From the NCBI GenBank assembly GCA_028571685.1, contig CM053143.1:11275501-11339500 (forward strand): a stretch of 64,000 nucleotides of DNA, given 5' to 3'. Within the stretch, counting starts at the first letter, position 1, and each line of letters starts with the position of its first letter. The position numbers and the translations under genes were made by a program. Below, piece after piece: positions 48,222 through 60,340 of this stretch. This DNA is from Heterohyrax brucei. Its lineage: Eukaryota > Chordata > Mammalia > Hyracoidea > Procaviidae. The notes beneath the pieces are model-generated. The model saw only the letters and a program-made list of their open reading frames with translations, had not been told where the DNA came from and searched no databases.

Positions 48222-48523
48222 ATGACTGATTACTAGTGAGGATGAATTACTTTTCATATGTAGATTGCATTTCATCTTTTGTTAGTTGGGTTTTTTTTTT
48301 AGATGTACAGAACTTCAGATTTTCTCTAGCCAAATCTACCAAACTCTTCAACGATTTTGGGTTTCAATGTTACACTTACAAAGGTCTTCCTTATTCCAAG
48401 ATTATAAAACTATTTACATATACATCCTTTTAAATGCTGTATTACACTTGTTATATTTGTAATCTTTTTAAAAAACATTTAATTAATTTGGAATTTCTTT
48501 CATTTTAACAAGTGAGACACACT

Positions 48524-48700
48524 CTTTGGGTAGTACAAACAGTTAATGCTCCTGGCTTCAGAAGAAAGTCCTGGCTACATACTCTTGAGATATCAGCCAC
48601 TGAGACTCCTATGGAGCACTGTTACACTGTGAACACTCATGGGGTCACCGAGAGTCAGAACTGATGTGCTGCCAACTGATTTGGCTTTTTGGTTTTAAGG
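48524..48700 (+). repeat. AfroSINE, long subtype, diverged
   Basis: TTTGGGTAGTACAAACAGTT, CTCATGGGGTCACCGAGAG and a TTGGCTTTTTGGTTTT tail. Confidence 0.75.
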
Positions 48701-49140
48701 CATAAAACAGCAATCTAAGTCAATTTATCACTGGACAGTTAGCCACCTGGCCCAGTTTATCACATATTGAATGAAATATCCTTTTGCTAATAATTTAAAA
48801 TACCACCTTTGTCATCTAGCTGCATTTCCACATATGTCTGTTTCTGGAAGCTCTATTCTGTTGCATTGTACTGTTGGTTCCCTTGCTATGACATTGTCTT
48901 TATTACTACAGTTTTTGTGTCAACGAACTAATCAAAACTTACTTCCTTTACCTTTAATTTAGTTCTACCATTTGGTTTCTTGGGACATCACATCTAAGAA
49001 ACAATAACTGTGGAGCTGGCTGAAGGGTATCCAAACGACAGGCGTACGACACAGTAACAAGTACGAAGAACTGACAGTTTGAGAACAGAAAGAAGAAAAA
49101 CAGAACACAGGAAGAATTTCACCTCAGAAACTCTGGATAT

Positions 49141-49362
49141 AACATGTCCAGGAGTGAGCAGTCCTTAGAAGAGGACATCGTGCTTGGTAGAGAGTCAGTG
49201 AGAAAGAGGAAGACCCTCAAACAGATGGACTGACACAGCAGCTGCAACAGCAATTCACGCATAACAATGAGGGTGAGGAGGATGCAGCATCGGGCAGCAT
49301 CTCCTTCTTTGACACACAGGGTTGCTGTGAGTCAGAACGTACTCAAGGGCACCTACAAACAA
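49141..49362 (+). mobile_element. RTE LINE, 5'-truncated 3' end
   Basis: GAGGACATCGTGCTTGGTAG, AAGAGGAAGACCCTCAAACA and GGGTTGCTGTGAGTCAGAAC, ending GGGCACCTACAAACAAC. It is the sense version of the 3' end of the element at 51449-53385. Confidence 0.8.
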
Positions 49363-49852
49363 CATGTGTTTATGTATGTATACGAGTTTTTGTCAACCAG
49401 ACTCCATCAATAAACTGTTTCTTGCATTTGGAAATATCAAATGCCATTTATACTGGAAGTGACATTTGAATAATCTACACATGTAAGGCTAAAGAAGACG
49501 TCTAGAAATCTTGTCTGTAAATACAATTGTACTCTAAATATATCTTTAAAATTATTTATGGAAAACATTTATGTTAAACCTTTTAGAAAAGGAAAATTAT
49601 TTTGTAAAATACATATTCAACCCATCATGTATTTATTTCATCAGTTAGGTTTTTTAAGAGTTTTTTTCCTAGTGAAAAATAATGATTATGCTTACTTGTA
49701 TCTGACCATAAGTTAGTCTCCTAAATTTTTTTTTTTAATTTCTTCTTTTTTTTTAGACTATATTTGAAGGAAGAAAAGTGAATGAGCTAAAACAAATGCA
49801 GTCAAATGATCAGACACTGACCATTTTTTGTATATTAATCCCTTATTTCTAG

Positions 49853-50016
49853 AAGAAACCCTGGTGGCATAGAGGTTAAGCGCTACAGCTGCTAACCAAA
49901 AGGTGGGCAGTTGAAATACACCAGGTGTTCGTTGGAAACTTGATGGGGCAGTTCTACTCTGTCCAATAGAGTCGCTATGAATCAGCATCGACTCAGCGGC
50001 AGTGGGTTGTTGTTGT
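49853..50016 (+). repeat. AfroSINE, short subtype, nearly full length
   Basis: AAGAAACCCTGGTGGCATAG, AGCGCTACAGCTGCTAACC, CAGTTCTACTCTGTCCAATA and CATCGACTCAGCGGCAGTGG. Confidence 0.93.
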
Positions 50017-50467
50017 CTCTAGAAGAATATATATATAATGCTAAGGAAAACAAAGGCATTAAAAATGGTAAAGGTAGAAAGAATAGTATCAAAGTTACTA
50101 TTCTTTGAAAAGATCAGAGTCAGTACCAAAGAGACAGAGAAATAAAAAGAGGTTTGTTAGCATAAACAGCTAAAGACAAAAATAAAAATAAAGATAAAAA
50201 TCTTAAATTGGGGTGGCACATTATGTGAAAAAAGATTAGCATATTTGTCTGAAATAATTCATTTTGGTGTGTGATGTATGTAAATGTAGGCATAGTCGTG
50301 TAGTGATAACACAGCTGCTTTCTAAAAATTAAAAACAACATAAAAGTTTACTGTGCTCCAGGCTGTTTCTCTGATTACTCTTCTTCTTATGGTTATTTTT
50401 TCTATCATTTAGTGCTCTTTTTATAGAGATTATTTTTATGATCACTTACCATACTATATATATTACC

Positions 50468-50527
50468 CATTCACTGAAATATATTATATATTATATATTA
50501 CCACATATAATATATTATATATTACCA
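50468..50527. repeat. AT-rich palindromic repeat
   Basis: Repeated ATATTATATATT units with two ATATTACCACA blocks; hairpin-prone. Confidence 0.8.
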
Positions 50528-50827
50528 CACTGGAATACAAATTTTCCCAAAGAGGAATGAAGATTTCTGAAGTAGTAGCTGAACATATGATTTCTATGTA
50601 GGCAGACTGTCTCTTTGCATAACTGTGTAAACATATAAATGTTCCAAACTGAAGTGATGGTAGAATAGAGAACACAAACAAAAAAGGATAGCTAGTGAAC
50701 AGACATAGCGTGTTTCAAATTCTAAAAAGGCACAGATCATAGCACAATTGCTGTGATTTTAAAGATATAATGCTTTAATAGAAGTGGATGTACAAATGTA
50801 CTATTAATGATGTTAAAACACCTTCCA

Positions 50828-51029
50828 AAACCAAATGAAACTGCTGTTGAGTTGATTTCAATTCATGAAGACCTCATACGACAGAGTACAATTGCCTCAC
50901 AGGCATTCCAAGGCTGCAGTCTTTATGGAAGCTGACTTCCATATCTTTCTCCACTGAGTGGCTAGTGGATTCAAACCACTGACCTTTCAGTGAGAAACCA
51001 AGCACTTAACCATTACACTACCAGGATTC
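50828..51029 (-). repeat. AfroSINE, GGAAGCTGACTTCC subtype
   Basis: AAACTGCTGTTGAGTTGATT, TATGGAAGCTGACTTCCATA, GATTCAAACCACTGACC and CATTACACTACCAGGATTC. First of three consecutive reverse copies. Confidence 0.88.
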
Positions 51030-51049
51030 ATTTAAAGTACCTTTCAAAA

Positions 51050-51214
51050 AAACAAACAAGCAAATCTGTTGCTGTCAAGTTGATTTTGATTCACAGCGAC
51101 CCTATAAGACAGCTACACCTGCCCGTTAGGGTTTCCAAGGAGCAGCTGGTGGATTCCAACTGCCAAGCTTTTGGTTAGAAGCCCGTGTAATGACCACTGC
51201 ACAACCAGGATTCC
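51050..51214 (-). repeat. AfroSINE, short subtype
   Basis: TGTTGCTGTCAAGTTGATT, CAGCGACCCTATAAGACAGC and CCAAGGAGCAGCTGGTGG. Second of the trio. Confidence 0.92.
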
Positions 51215-51226
51215 TTAAGGCACCAT

Positions 51227-51377
51227 AAAACAAAAGAAACTGCTCGCTGATTCCAATCCACAACAATCCTACAGGACAGAGTGGAACTTCCCCACAGAGT
51301 TTCCAAGGAGCACCTGGTGGATTTGAACTGTCAACCATTTGGTTAGCAGCTGTAGCACTTAACCACTACATCATCAG
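51227..51377 (-). repeat. AfroSINE, short subtype
   Basis: CCAAGGAGCACCTGGTGG, AACCATTTGGTTAGCAGC and TAGCACTTAACCACTAC. Third of the trio, just ahead of the RTE LINE at 51449. Confidence 0.92.
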
Positions 51378-51672
51378 AAGAATAGAATTCTGAAGGAAAG
51401 ACAGACGTCGTCTAGAGATGGGGCTGGGTGGATAAATTAGGAGAACATTGTTAGGGGCCATACAGCAGGTTCTGACTCATAGCGACCCTCTGTACAACAG
51501 AACAAAACACTGCCCCATCTTGTGCCATCCTCACAGTCACTGTTATGCTTGAGCCCACTGTTGTAGTCACTGTGTCAGTCTGTCTCCTCGAGGGTCTTCC
51601 TCTTTGTCATTGACCCAAGCATGAGGTCCTTCTCCAGGAACTGATCCCTCCTGACGATATGTCTAAAGTACG

Positions 51673-51726
51673 CGAGATGCGGGCTTGCATCGAGATGCGA
51701 GCTTGCATCGAGATGCGGTCTTGCAT
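51673..51726 (+). repeat. 18-base unit repeated three times
   Basis: Units GAGATGCGGGCTTGCATC, GAGATGCGAGCTTGCATC and GAGATGCGGTCTTGCATC in tandem, inside the RTE copy. Confidence 0.9.
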
Positions 51727-52994
51727 CTTTGCTTCTAAGGAGCATTCCAGTTGTACTTCTTCCAAGGCAGATTTGCTCATTATTTTGGCAGTCCATGGTA
51801 TTTACATAGTAAATACTCTTCTTCACCACCACAATTCAAAGGTGTCAATTCTTCAGTCATCCTCACTCATTATTCAGCTTTTGTACGCATGTGAGGCAAC
51901 TGAAAATACCATGGCATGGGCCAAGTACACCTTAGTCCTCAGAGTGACATCTTTGCTTTTTAACAATTTACAGAGGTCTTTTGCAGCAGATTTGCCCAAT
52001 CCGATATGTTACTTAATTTCTTGATTGTTGCTTTCATGGGCAGTGACTGTAACCCAAGTAAAACGAAGTTCTTTACAAATTAATATTTTCTCCATTTATC
52101 ATGATGTTGATTAGCGGTCCAGTTGAAGGATTTTTGTTTTCTTTATGTTGAAGTGTAATCTACACTGAAGACTGCAGTCTTTGGTCTTCATCAATAAGTG
52201 CTTTAAGTCCTCTTCACTTTCAGCAAGCAAGGTTGAGTTATCTATATATAACACAGGTTGTTAATAAGTCTTCTTCATACAGTCCAGTTTCTCAGATTAT
52301 TTGCTTGGCATATAGATTGAATAGGTGGTGAAAGGTTACAACTATGACACACATCTTTCCGCAATGTCTTTAAGTCACCGTAAATCCTAGTTCTATTAGA
52401 CCAACAGCCTCTTGATATAAGTACTGGTTCCTCAAGAACAGTTAAATGTTCTGAAATTCCCATTCTTCCCGGTGTTATCCATAATTTGTTATGATCCACA
52501 TAGTGAAATGCCTTTGCACAGCCTACAAAACACAGGTAAGTATCTTTCTGGTATTCTCTGCTTTCAGCCTAGATCCATCTGACATCAGCAGTGATGTCCC
52601 TGGTTCCACATTCGCTTCAGAATCCAGCTTGAATTTCTGGAAGTTCCTTTTTGATACACTGCTGCAGCTGCTTTTGAATGATCTTCATCAAAATTTTACT
52701 TGTTGGTAGTATTAATGATACTGTTTGATAATTCCACACCCTGTATCACCTTTCTTGGGGATAGGCAAAAATATGGATCTCTTACAGTTGGTTGGCCAGG
52801 CAGCTGTCTTCCAAATTTTGGGGCAGAGAGAGGTGAGCACTTCCACTGTTGCATCAATCTGTTGAAATACCTCAACTGGTATTAATTCCCGGAGTCTTTT
52901 TTTTGCCAAAGCCTTCAGTGCAGCTTGGACTTCTTCCGTTAGTACTATTGGTTCCTGATCACATGCCAACTACTGAAATGACTGGTTGTCGCCC

Positions 52995-53048
52995 GATTCT
53001 TTTTGGCATAGTAACTCTGTTGATTCTTTTTGGCATAGTAACTCTGTC
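52995..53048 (+). repeat. 27-base tandem duplication
   Basis: Two adjacent copies of a unit starting GATTCTTTTTGGCATAGTAA, differing only in the last base, inside the RTE copy. Confidence 0.9.
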
Positions 53049-53679
53049 TATTCCTTCCATCTCCTTTCGATGTTTCCTATAGTGTTTAGTATTTTCCTCA
53101 TAGAATCTTTCACTATTGCAACTCAAGACTTGAATTTCTCCTTCAGTTCTTTCATCTTGAGAAATGCTGAGCATGTTCTTCCCTTCTGGTGTTCTAACTA
53201 CAGGTCTTTGTACTTCTCATTATGATACTACGTCTTCTCAAGTTGTCATCTGAAATCTTCTGTTCAGCTCTTTTACTTCATCTTTTCTGCCTTTGCTTTA
53301 GATACTCGAATTTTAGAGTCTCTTCGGATACCCACTTTGGTCTTCTCTTTCCTTCCTGTGTTTTTAATGACCTTGAAGTGTTCATAAGTTTCTAAAGGGA
53401 TGGCAACAGTCAAAGTTTTACAACTGGCGGGAGGCCTGTGACCAGAGTTGACTTGGAGACTGTATCAACCTTGGGATTAGTACAATCTTGGCCAAAGGTG
53501 GAGCACTGGGAGCTGCTTCCTTACATCTCCTTGCATAGCTCTGCCCCATTTCTAAAATTTTGAAGGAAATAGTGTTTATGAAGAGAAAGTCTATGATCCT
53601 CTCTGTAGTCACTCTGAATCCTCCTATTTTCTTCATAGCACTGTCACCAGCTGAAATTATTTTCTTTATTGTTTATTTT

Positions 53680-53800
53680 CCATGTGCCATGTTAGAATGT
53701 GTGCTCCATGAGCAAAGGAATTTTGCGTATTGTACTCATCTGTATATTTTCCCACCTTGAGCAAAATGAGTATTTCCTGAATGAGTGAAATGAATGAATC
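53680..53800 (+). repeat. L2 LINE, 3' end fragment
   Basis: GTGTGCTCCATGAGCAAAGG and CCTGAATGAGTGAAATGAAT match the L2 3' end pattern with its TGAATGAA tail. Confidence 0.6.
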
Positions 53801-54699
53801 TCCCAGTATATTAGCTCTTTCCTGCCTTCCTTGACCCAGCCTATATCCACACGTACCATTTCATCCATACCCCCTTAACAATTTCATCAAACACTCTTAC
53901 AATTTTATCCTTTCTTTGCATACTTTCTACCAAACCCCAGAGAAAATACCACCTCTCTCTTTCTCTGTATATGTCTATACCTTCTCTGTTCAACTTTTTT
54001 CTGTATCAACTCTCCTGCTATTGACAACACAGAAAGACAAGAAAAAGAAATGATAATTACTGAGCATCTATTACGTTCTCACCACTGTGTTAACTGTCTT
54101 CCCAAATGTCTCATTCTCAGCAAAAACCTCACAAATATAATCTAGTTGCCTTTTCATCTCACTAATGCATGTTTCCTTAGTTTAGTCTGTACTCTCCAAT
54201 CTCAGATGGGGACAGTTGTCACTCCTGTCCAGTGATCATCCCTATCTATGCTCTGGATTTTGTTCCTTTCCACTTCCCCTCACAGAGCATATTCAATATG
54301 TTTCCCTCTTTTGGGAGTCTTTCTAATTAACACAGAAACATATTCAAGTCCTCCCCATCAAAAAAAAATACATACAGATTCCTTACAGTGACTGTTAATG
54401 GGTCAAGGGTTTCTTTTTATTGACAAAAATATTTTAAAGTTAAATTTTGGTGATGTTTGCAGAAGTCTGTGAACCTACCTCAAAACTTTATAAATTTTAC
54501 AAATTGAATGGGTAGAATGTGAGACATGTACATGTATCTGAAGAAAAGTGATTAAAAGTTTCTTTCTAATTTTTTCTAATCATTCTCTTCCCTCACTTCC
54601 AATGCACAGTCCAGTACCCTCTCTAGCATCACCAGTGATCTCCTAGAGAAACCCAGCAGGCACTTTTCAATTCTTATCTATTCAATTTTTCTCTCAGTC

Positions 54700-54960
54700 A
54701 GGTTCTAAAACACACATGATTTCATGTCACCCAACTTCAGTGATTCTCCACTACCTTTATAATGCAGTTAAATTATTCTTCATGGCAATAAGGACCCTTC
54801 ATGAGCTGGCTTCTGTTTATCTCTCCCACCTCACCACCTTTAGTTCACTGTACATAAACCACATGCTCCAGACATGTGCTCTTTCACCTCTGGACATGAA
54901 GCTCACGCAGTTGTCTCAAGTGTGAGTATCCACTGTTCACATCTCTACCTGATGTTTCTA
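54700..54960 (+). repeat. L2 LINE fragment
   Basis: TGATTCTCCACTACCTTTAT, ATAAGGACCCTTCATGAGCT and CATGCTCCAGACATGTGC read like the L2 region upstream of its 3' end. Confidence 0.6.
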
Positions 54961-55425
54961 TTAATCATAACGGTGAATTTTACGTGTCAGCTTGGCCAGG
55001 GTGTGGCTCCCAGTGTTTTGGCCAAACACTAAAGTAGTTGCTATTCTATCACGTAAGCTAATGCAATGCAATCAGCTAAAAGGAGAGTTTCACTAAGCTG
55101 TAGTCTATGTCCTGACTACACATAGGTATTCTGGCAGAACTTGTTCTGTCTTCACTCAGTAGACTTCCCTTTGCTTGACCTACAGATTTTAGAATACCAG
55201 AAGCCTCCAGAGTTCAGCCTGACATACACAGTTTAGACCTGCCAGCTCTACCATAATCTCATGAGCCAGCAGGAGTCTCGAGCTACCTATTTGCCTTTCC
55301 TATGGATCTTGAACTTGCTACTCCCCCTGGTCTCATGGTCCAATCTCTTGAAGTCAATCTCTGTACATACAGGCATACATATATCTTGTTCTATTTCTCT
55401 AGAGAGCCCAAAGACATTATCCTTC
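54955..55425 (+). mobile_element. Ancient LTR/MER-type repeat
   Basis: GTGTCAGCTTGGCCAGGGTG near the start and TTTCTCTAGAGAGCCC at the end, with AATCTCATGAGCCAGCAG between, follow a known mammalian repeat layout that I recall but cannot name securely. Confidence 0.45.
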
Positions 55426-55726
55426 TATATACAGCTCCAGTCTTTCATTTTCCAGAATACCCGTCTGGATTCTGTTAGTATAGGTTTAGTACTTAGCCTC
55501 TACCCAGTACATACACACAGTGCATTTATCTCCATATGGAATTTGCCACCGTGTAACTGTTTACTTATCCATATTTTTCCCTTTACACTCTGAAGAGAAG
55601 GGTGAGGGAAGAGACTTGGCTTTCAACACTTGAACCTTACCATGTAATTTGGGTTCAAGGGGAGTTTTTGAAAAAAGTGAGTAACTTAATGACTACTCTT
55701 ATTTTGCCCTGTAGAAGGAACATTTT

Positions 55727-55800
55727 CATAGAACTGCAGAACTGGAAAGGTCTTTAAAACTCCATCTGGTCCAGTTCACTGCTTTCAGGATATGTAAAAC
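55727..55800 (+). repeat. CR1/L3-like ancient repeat fragment
   Basis: CATAGAACTGCAGAACTGG and TCCATCTGGTCCAGTTCACT resemble the old 'catctagtccaacc' repeats of mammals. Confidence 0.4.
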
Positions 55801-55968
55801 TGGAAAACAGCAATTCAAAACAAATGTGCCTGTAGTGTAATTTTTGTCTGTGCACTGATCTTTATCTAGCACACAAACCAGGTGGTAACATGTCAGTTAA
55901 TTTAAAGATGTCCTATTACAGAGTTTGAAATGATCAGGTCACAAGCAGAATCATAAAGAAGTGCTTTT

Positions 55969-56170
55969 CGTTGTCAGTTACTGTTGAGCTGATGCCAACC
56001 CACGGCAGCCCAGGTGTGCAGAGTAGAACTATGCTTCACAGCTTTTTCAAGGTTGTCGTCTTTGGCAGCAGATCACGAGACCTTCCTTCAGAGGTGTCTC
56101 TGGGTGGGTTTAAACCACCAACCTCTTGATTAGTAGGCCAGTGCTTAACCATTTGTACCACCCAGGGACT
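55969..56170 (-). repeat. AfroSINE, GGTGTCTCTGGGTGG subtype
   Basis: CTGTTGAGCTGATGCCAACC, CTTCAGAGGTGTCTCTGGG and ACCATTTGTACCACCCAGGG. A good example of the subtype with an extra centre. Confidence 0.88.
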
Positions 56171-56473
56171 TGGACAAACCTCAGTTACGTTCCTTCCCCT
56201 TTAAATACTCCCCTTTAAAGTAATATGGAACCCCATCAAAGGTAGAAAGCTTGTGAGACTCAGAAGAACAAGGTAATCTCATTGAGTTCTGACTCTCACA
56301 GGTATATGTATAAAAACCTTAAGTACATATAACATACAAATGGGTGTTTTATAGCATTTAAATAGGTTCATGCTCAAAATATTTCCTTAATGAATTAGTT
56401 TCTATTTTTACTTTTTAAATCATGTGAGTAGCTTCCAAATCTATGGAAAGTATAAATACGACTAGAAGTAAAA

Positions 56474-56522
56474 TAAACCCATTACCATTAAGTTGATTTT
56501 GACTCATAATGATCCTATAGTG
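56474..56522 (-). repeat. AfroSINE fragment
   Basis: Reverse 3' end only: CATTAAGTTGATTTTGACTC and ATAATGATCCTATAG. It lies about 235 bases from the BEACH exon, on its donor side. Confidence 0.65.
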
Positions 56523-56599
56523 GCTAAATAGGTTCAGACTGACAAAGGATCTCATTTCAAACTAAGGCAAACATTTTATTGGAGAGACTTCCTTGGTTA

Positions 56600-56944
<345 letters not shown>

Positions 56945-57631
56945 TTATTGTGTTCAATTCTATTTTAAAAAATAAGAGGAATCTAAAACAAGCAGTCAAG
57001 TTTAATAATAAATTTACTCTAAACAAAGACTTAACAAAACTGGTTCTGATGTCCTATTTACCACCAGAATCTGTTCTTGTCAGCTTACAATTAGAGGCTA
57101 CAGCAGTTGTCACAGTGAAATGTAACAGACTGCTTGTGTATCAGATTCTTCCCCAGTACCGCAAGCACCGTGAGGGCCAGGCCGGGGTCTGTCTTGGTCT
57201 CATTTGCAACTCAGGTCTCAACAAAGACTCAACTTAACATTTTAACAAAAAGAAGTCATGTATTATCAAAGTTACTGTGGAAAAGAAAATTCATTATTCA
57301 TTTGAAAATATTTAGAATTTTTCCAAAATTAAAATGTTTTGTTTTCCATTGCAACAGCCACAACCACCTTATTTGGGTATTTAATTGAGATTGTATACCA
57401 ACAAATTCAATGTAGAGGAGGAACAGACACTTATAATTACTGTTTTACTATTACAGGTATTAATATTATATGACACCATATATTCAATGCTATTAACATA
57501 ATAATGCTGTTATTCAATGAATAATGAATGAGCATAAATAAGTATTCCATGGCAATTCTGGGTACAAGATCCACTTCCTATCTCTTATTATATTACTAGC
57601 GCTGTGCTCCCCACTAAAAAAAGAACAAAAA

Positions 57632-57782
57632 CAAAAACAGACTCACTGCCTTTGAGTTGATTTTGATTTACAGCCACCCACAGGACAGAACAGAACCACC
57701 CAACAGAGTTTCCAAGGAGCAGCTGGTGGATTTGAGAGGCCAATCTTTTGGTTAACAGCCCTATCTCTTACCCGACTGTGCC
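57632..57782 (-). repeat. AfroSINE, short subtype
   Basis: TGCCTTTGAGTTGATTTTG, CCAAGGAGCAGCTGGTGG and CAATCTTTTGGTTAACAGCC. Confidence 0.9.
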
Positions 57783-57790
57783 TACTAATA

Positions 57791-57935
57791 CAATAAACAA
57801 ACAAACAAACAAAAACCCACCACTGCCAAGTTGATTTCAGCTTATAACGCATAACAACTCCGTGAGGTTTCCACAGCTGTAAATCTCTATGGAAGCAGAC
57901 TGACACATCCTTCTCCCACAGAGCCACTTGTAGGC
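57791..57935 (-). repeat. AfroSINE, truncated
   Basis: A CAAA-repeat tail, CACTGCCAAGTTGATTTC, and TATGGAAGCAGACTGACAC; the tRNA-like head is lost. Confidence 0.8.
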
Positions 57936-58367
57936 ACCAATACATGTTTGTAAAATAAAATAAAATCATAAACACTATGGAGTTTACAAATTGGAGGCTT
58001 TATTTTTTTAGAAAAATATTCATATTTATACTAGGTAATGTCATGCCTAATTAATACATCATAAAAGTTCAATATTATGGACCAATTTACCAGTAAGTAA
58101 TACTACTGAAATCACCTCTCATACTCAACCTCCGAAGGTTAATTAAAAATGTACAAAGTTATATTTGGTAATATATATACTGAAGTAAAATCTTGCTTTT
58201 AGAGTGGTAAGTATATTGCTGTGATCTATTTATGCTGTGGCTTGCTGCTACACTGTTGATATTGTAAGAAATATTTTATTTTTAAAACAAAATTGACTAA
58301 CTTCTAGTCACAATTCAAGTCACTAAATTCAAGTCACAATTAATATATAGACCATTAGTATGGATAA

Positions 58368-59677
58368 GCCTGTTCATGTCATTATTCTTACAGTTCTGTG
58401 GCATAGACCTAGGAGTGAAAATGCTGGGTCATGTGGTAGTTCTATTTCTAATTTTTGAGGAAAAGTATTCTCCACAACGGTTATACCATTTTACTTTCGC
58501 ACCAGCAGTGGAAAGGGAGGCTGATATGCTCACATCCTTACCAACATATCTTTATTTATTTTAACCACTACCATTTTAGCTGGAAGGAGGTGGCACAGTA
58601 TCAGTTTTCATTTTTTATCTCTCTATGGGGCTGCTATGAGTTTGGATCGACTCCGTGGTAGTGGTTTTGGCTTTTGGTTTTAATGGTTAACAACAAAGAG
58701 CATCTCTTCATGTGTTTGTTGGCTGCCTGAATATCTTCTTCAGTGTTCATGTTCTTAGCCCATTTTTGACTGGGTTGTTATTTTGTTGTTAAGCTTTATA
58801 TATACTTTGTATATCAGACCCTTACTGGATATATTGTTCCCAATAATCTTCCTTCCCAGTCTCTAGATTGTCTTATTATTCTTCTAATGAACTCTTTTGA
58901 TGAACTCAGGTATTTAATTTTTATGAAGGACCCAGTTACCAGTTGCGTCTTCTCCTATTCATGCATTTGTAGCTGTTTGATAATCTATCATTAAAAAAAC
59001 CAAACTAGTTTGCACTTCTATTTTCTTCCAGGAACTTTACTGTTTTAGCTTTAACATTTAGGCCTTTGACCCTTTTTAAACTGGTTTTGTGTACACTGTT
59101 GAGGTACAGATCCTGCTTCATTTGTATTTATGTGGAAATCCAATGATGGTAACACAATTTACTAAAGACTGTTTCTTCTCCTTTGAATGGATTTAGCACC
59201 CTTGTTGAAAATCAGCAGTTCATAGATACATGTTTTTTTCTGGGTTCTCAACTCTGTTCCATCGGTCCACGTGTCTATCATTGAGCCAGTACTAAGCTAT
59301 TTTGAACAGAGGCTGTACAATATGTTTTGAAATCAGGAAGTATGAGTCTCCTACTTTGTTCTTCAAAATTGCTTTAGGTATTGAAGGTCTCTATTCCATA
59401 TGTAAATTGAGGATTAATTTTTCCACTTCAGTAAAGGATGCTGTAGGAATTTTGATCAGGATTGCATTGAATCTACTGATTGCTCTGGATAGTATTGACA
59501 TATTAACAATATTAAGTTTCCAATCCACGAGCATAGAATGACTTTCCATTTATTTAGGTCTATTTTAGTCTTTAGAAGTAATATTTTTATTGTATAAGTC
59601 CTTTCCATTCTTCATTAGGTTTATTCCTCAGTACTTGATTTTTCCAGCTGCTAAGATAAATTTTATTGTTTCCTTGC
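58368..59677 (-). mobile_element. L1 LINE, inverted 5' segment
   Basis: Antisense L1: GGCATAGACCTAGGAGTG, ATGCTGGGTCATGTGGTAG, GAGGTACAGATCCTGCTTC and AATCAGGAAGTATGAGTCTC. Paired with the sense segment that follows at 59678. An AfroSINE end interrupts it at 58621. Confidence 0.85.
58621..58680 (+). repeat. AfroSINE, 3' end only, inside L1
   Basis: CTCTATGGGGCTGCTATGAG and TTTGGATCGACTCCGTGGTA interrupt the L1 sequence. Confidence 0.75.
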
Positions 59678-60015
59678 AGCATTATTCACATGACCAGAAA
59701 GGTAGAAACAAGCCAAGTGCCCATTAACTAATGAGTGGATAAATAAAATATTGTACATACACATAATGGGATACTATTGAGCCTTAAAGGAAGTCCTGAC
59801 ACATGACACAAAAAGACATTATATCGAGCAAAATACGTCAATTGCAGAAGGATAAATAACACACGGTCTTAAGTAAAAAGACAAGAATAAGTAGTTACAT
59901 AGAGATCAGCAGTTACCAGGGCTGGAACAGGAAGGAAGAACAGAAATCACTCTCCGGCAAGTAGTGAAGTTTTGTTTCTGTGATGGGAAAAATGGCAGTA
60001 ACCAGGGGTAACTGT
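59678..60015 (+). mobile_element. L1 LINE, sense 3' segment
   Basis: GCAGCATTATTCACATGACC, AATGGGATACTATTGAGCC and GTTACCAGGGCTGGAACAGG are L1 in sense orientation. They begin within about 50 bases, in L1 coordinates, of where the inverted segment ends. Confidence 0.85.
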
Positions 60016-60020
60016 TACAC

Positions 60021-60180
60021 AACCTCCCTGGTGGAGTACTGGATAAGAGCTTGGCTGCTAAACAAAAAGTCAGCAGTTTGAATCCACCAGTTGCCTTCTG
60101 GAAACTTTATGGAGTAGTTCTATTGTGTCCAACAGCATAGCTATGAGCTGAGATTGACTCGACAGCAATGGGTTTGGTTT
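60021..60180 (+). repeat. AfroSINE, short subtype, in L1 3' region
   Basis: CTTGGCTGCTAAACAAAAAG, AGCAGTTTGAATCCACCAG and ACTCGACAGCAATGGGTTTG. Confidence 0.9.
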
Positions 60181-60340
60181 GATTTTCACTAAAGTAGTTA
60201 TCATAACTAAGGTACAAACCAAAAAAAAAAAAAGGGGTGAGGGAACTCCAAATAAAGTATTTTATATAATTTTATTATCTGTACCACAGTAATTAAAAAA
60301 AAAAAAAAAAAAAAAGGCTCTGTCTGTTGATACTACTTCA

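Larger units (their letters stand above)
51449..53385 (-). mobile_element. RTE-type LINE (RTE1_LA-like), 5'-truncated
   Basis: About 1.9 kb of an RTE-clade LINE in reverse orientation. The minus strand at 52712-52969 encodes part of the reverse transcriptase, with VQAALKALAKKR, IWKTAAWPTNCKRSI and FLPIPKKGD, the hallmark of RTE/BovB-type polymerases. Further downstream come antisense blocks such as TCTGCTTTCAGCCTAGATCC. The 3' end (51449-51500) reads like the end of AfroSINEs, which fits the view that this LINE mobilises them. Many stops; inactive. Two local tandem duplications lie inside. Confidence 0.88.
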
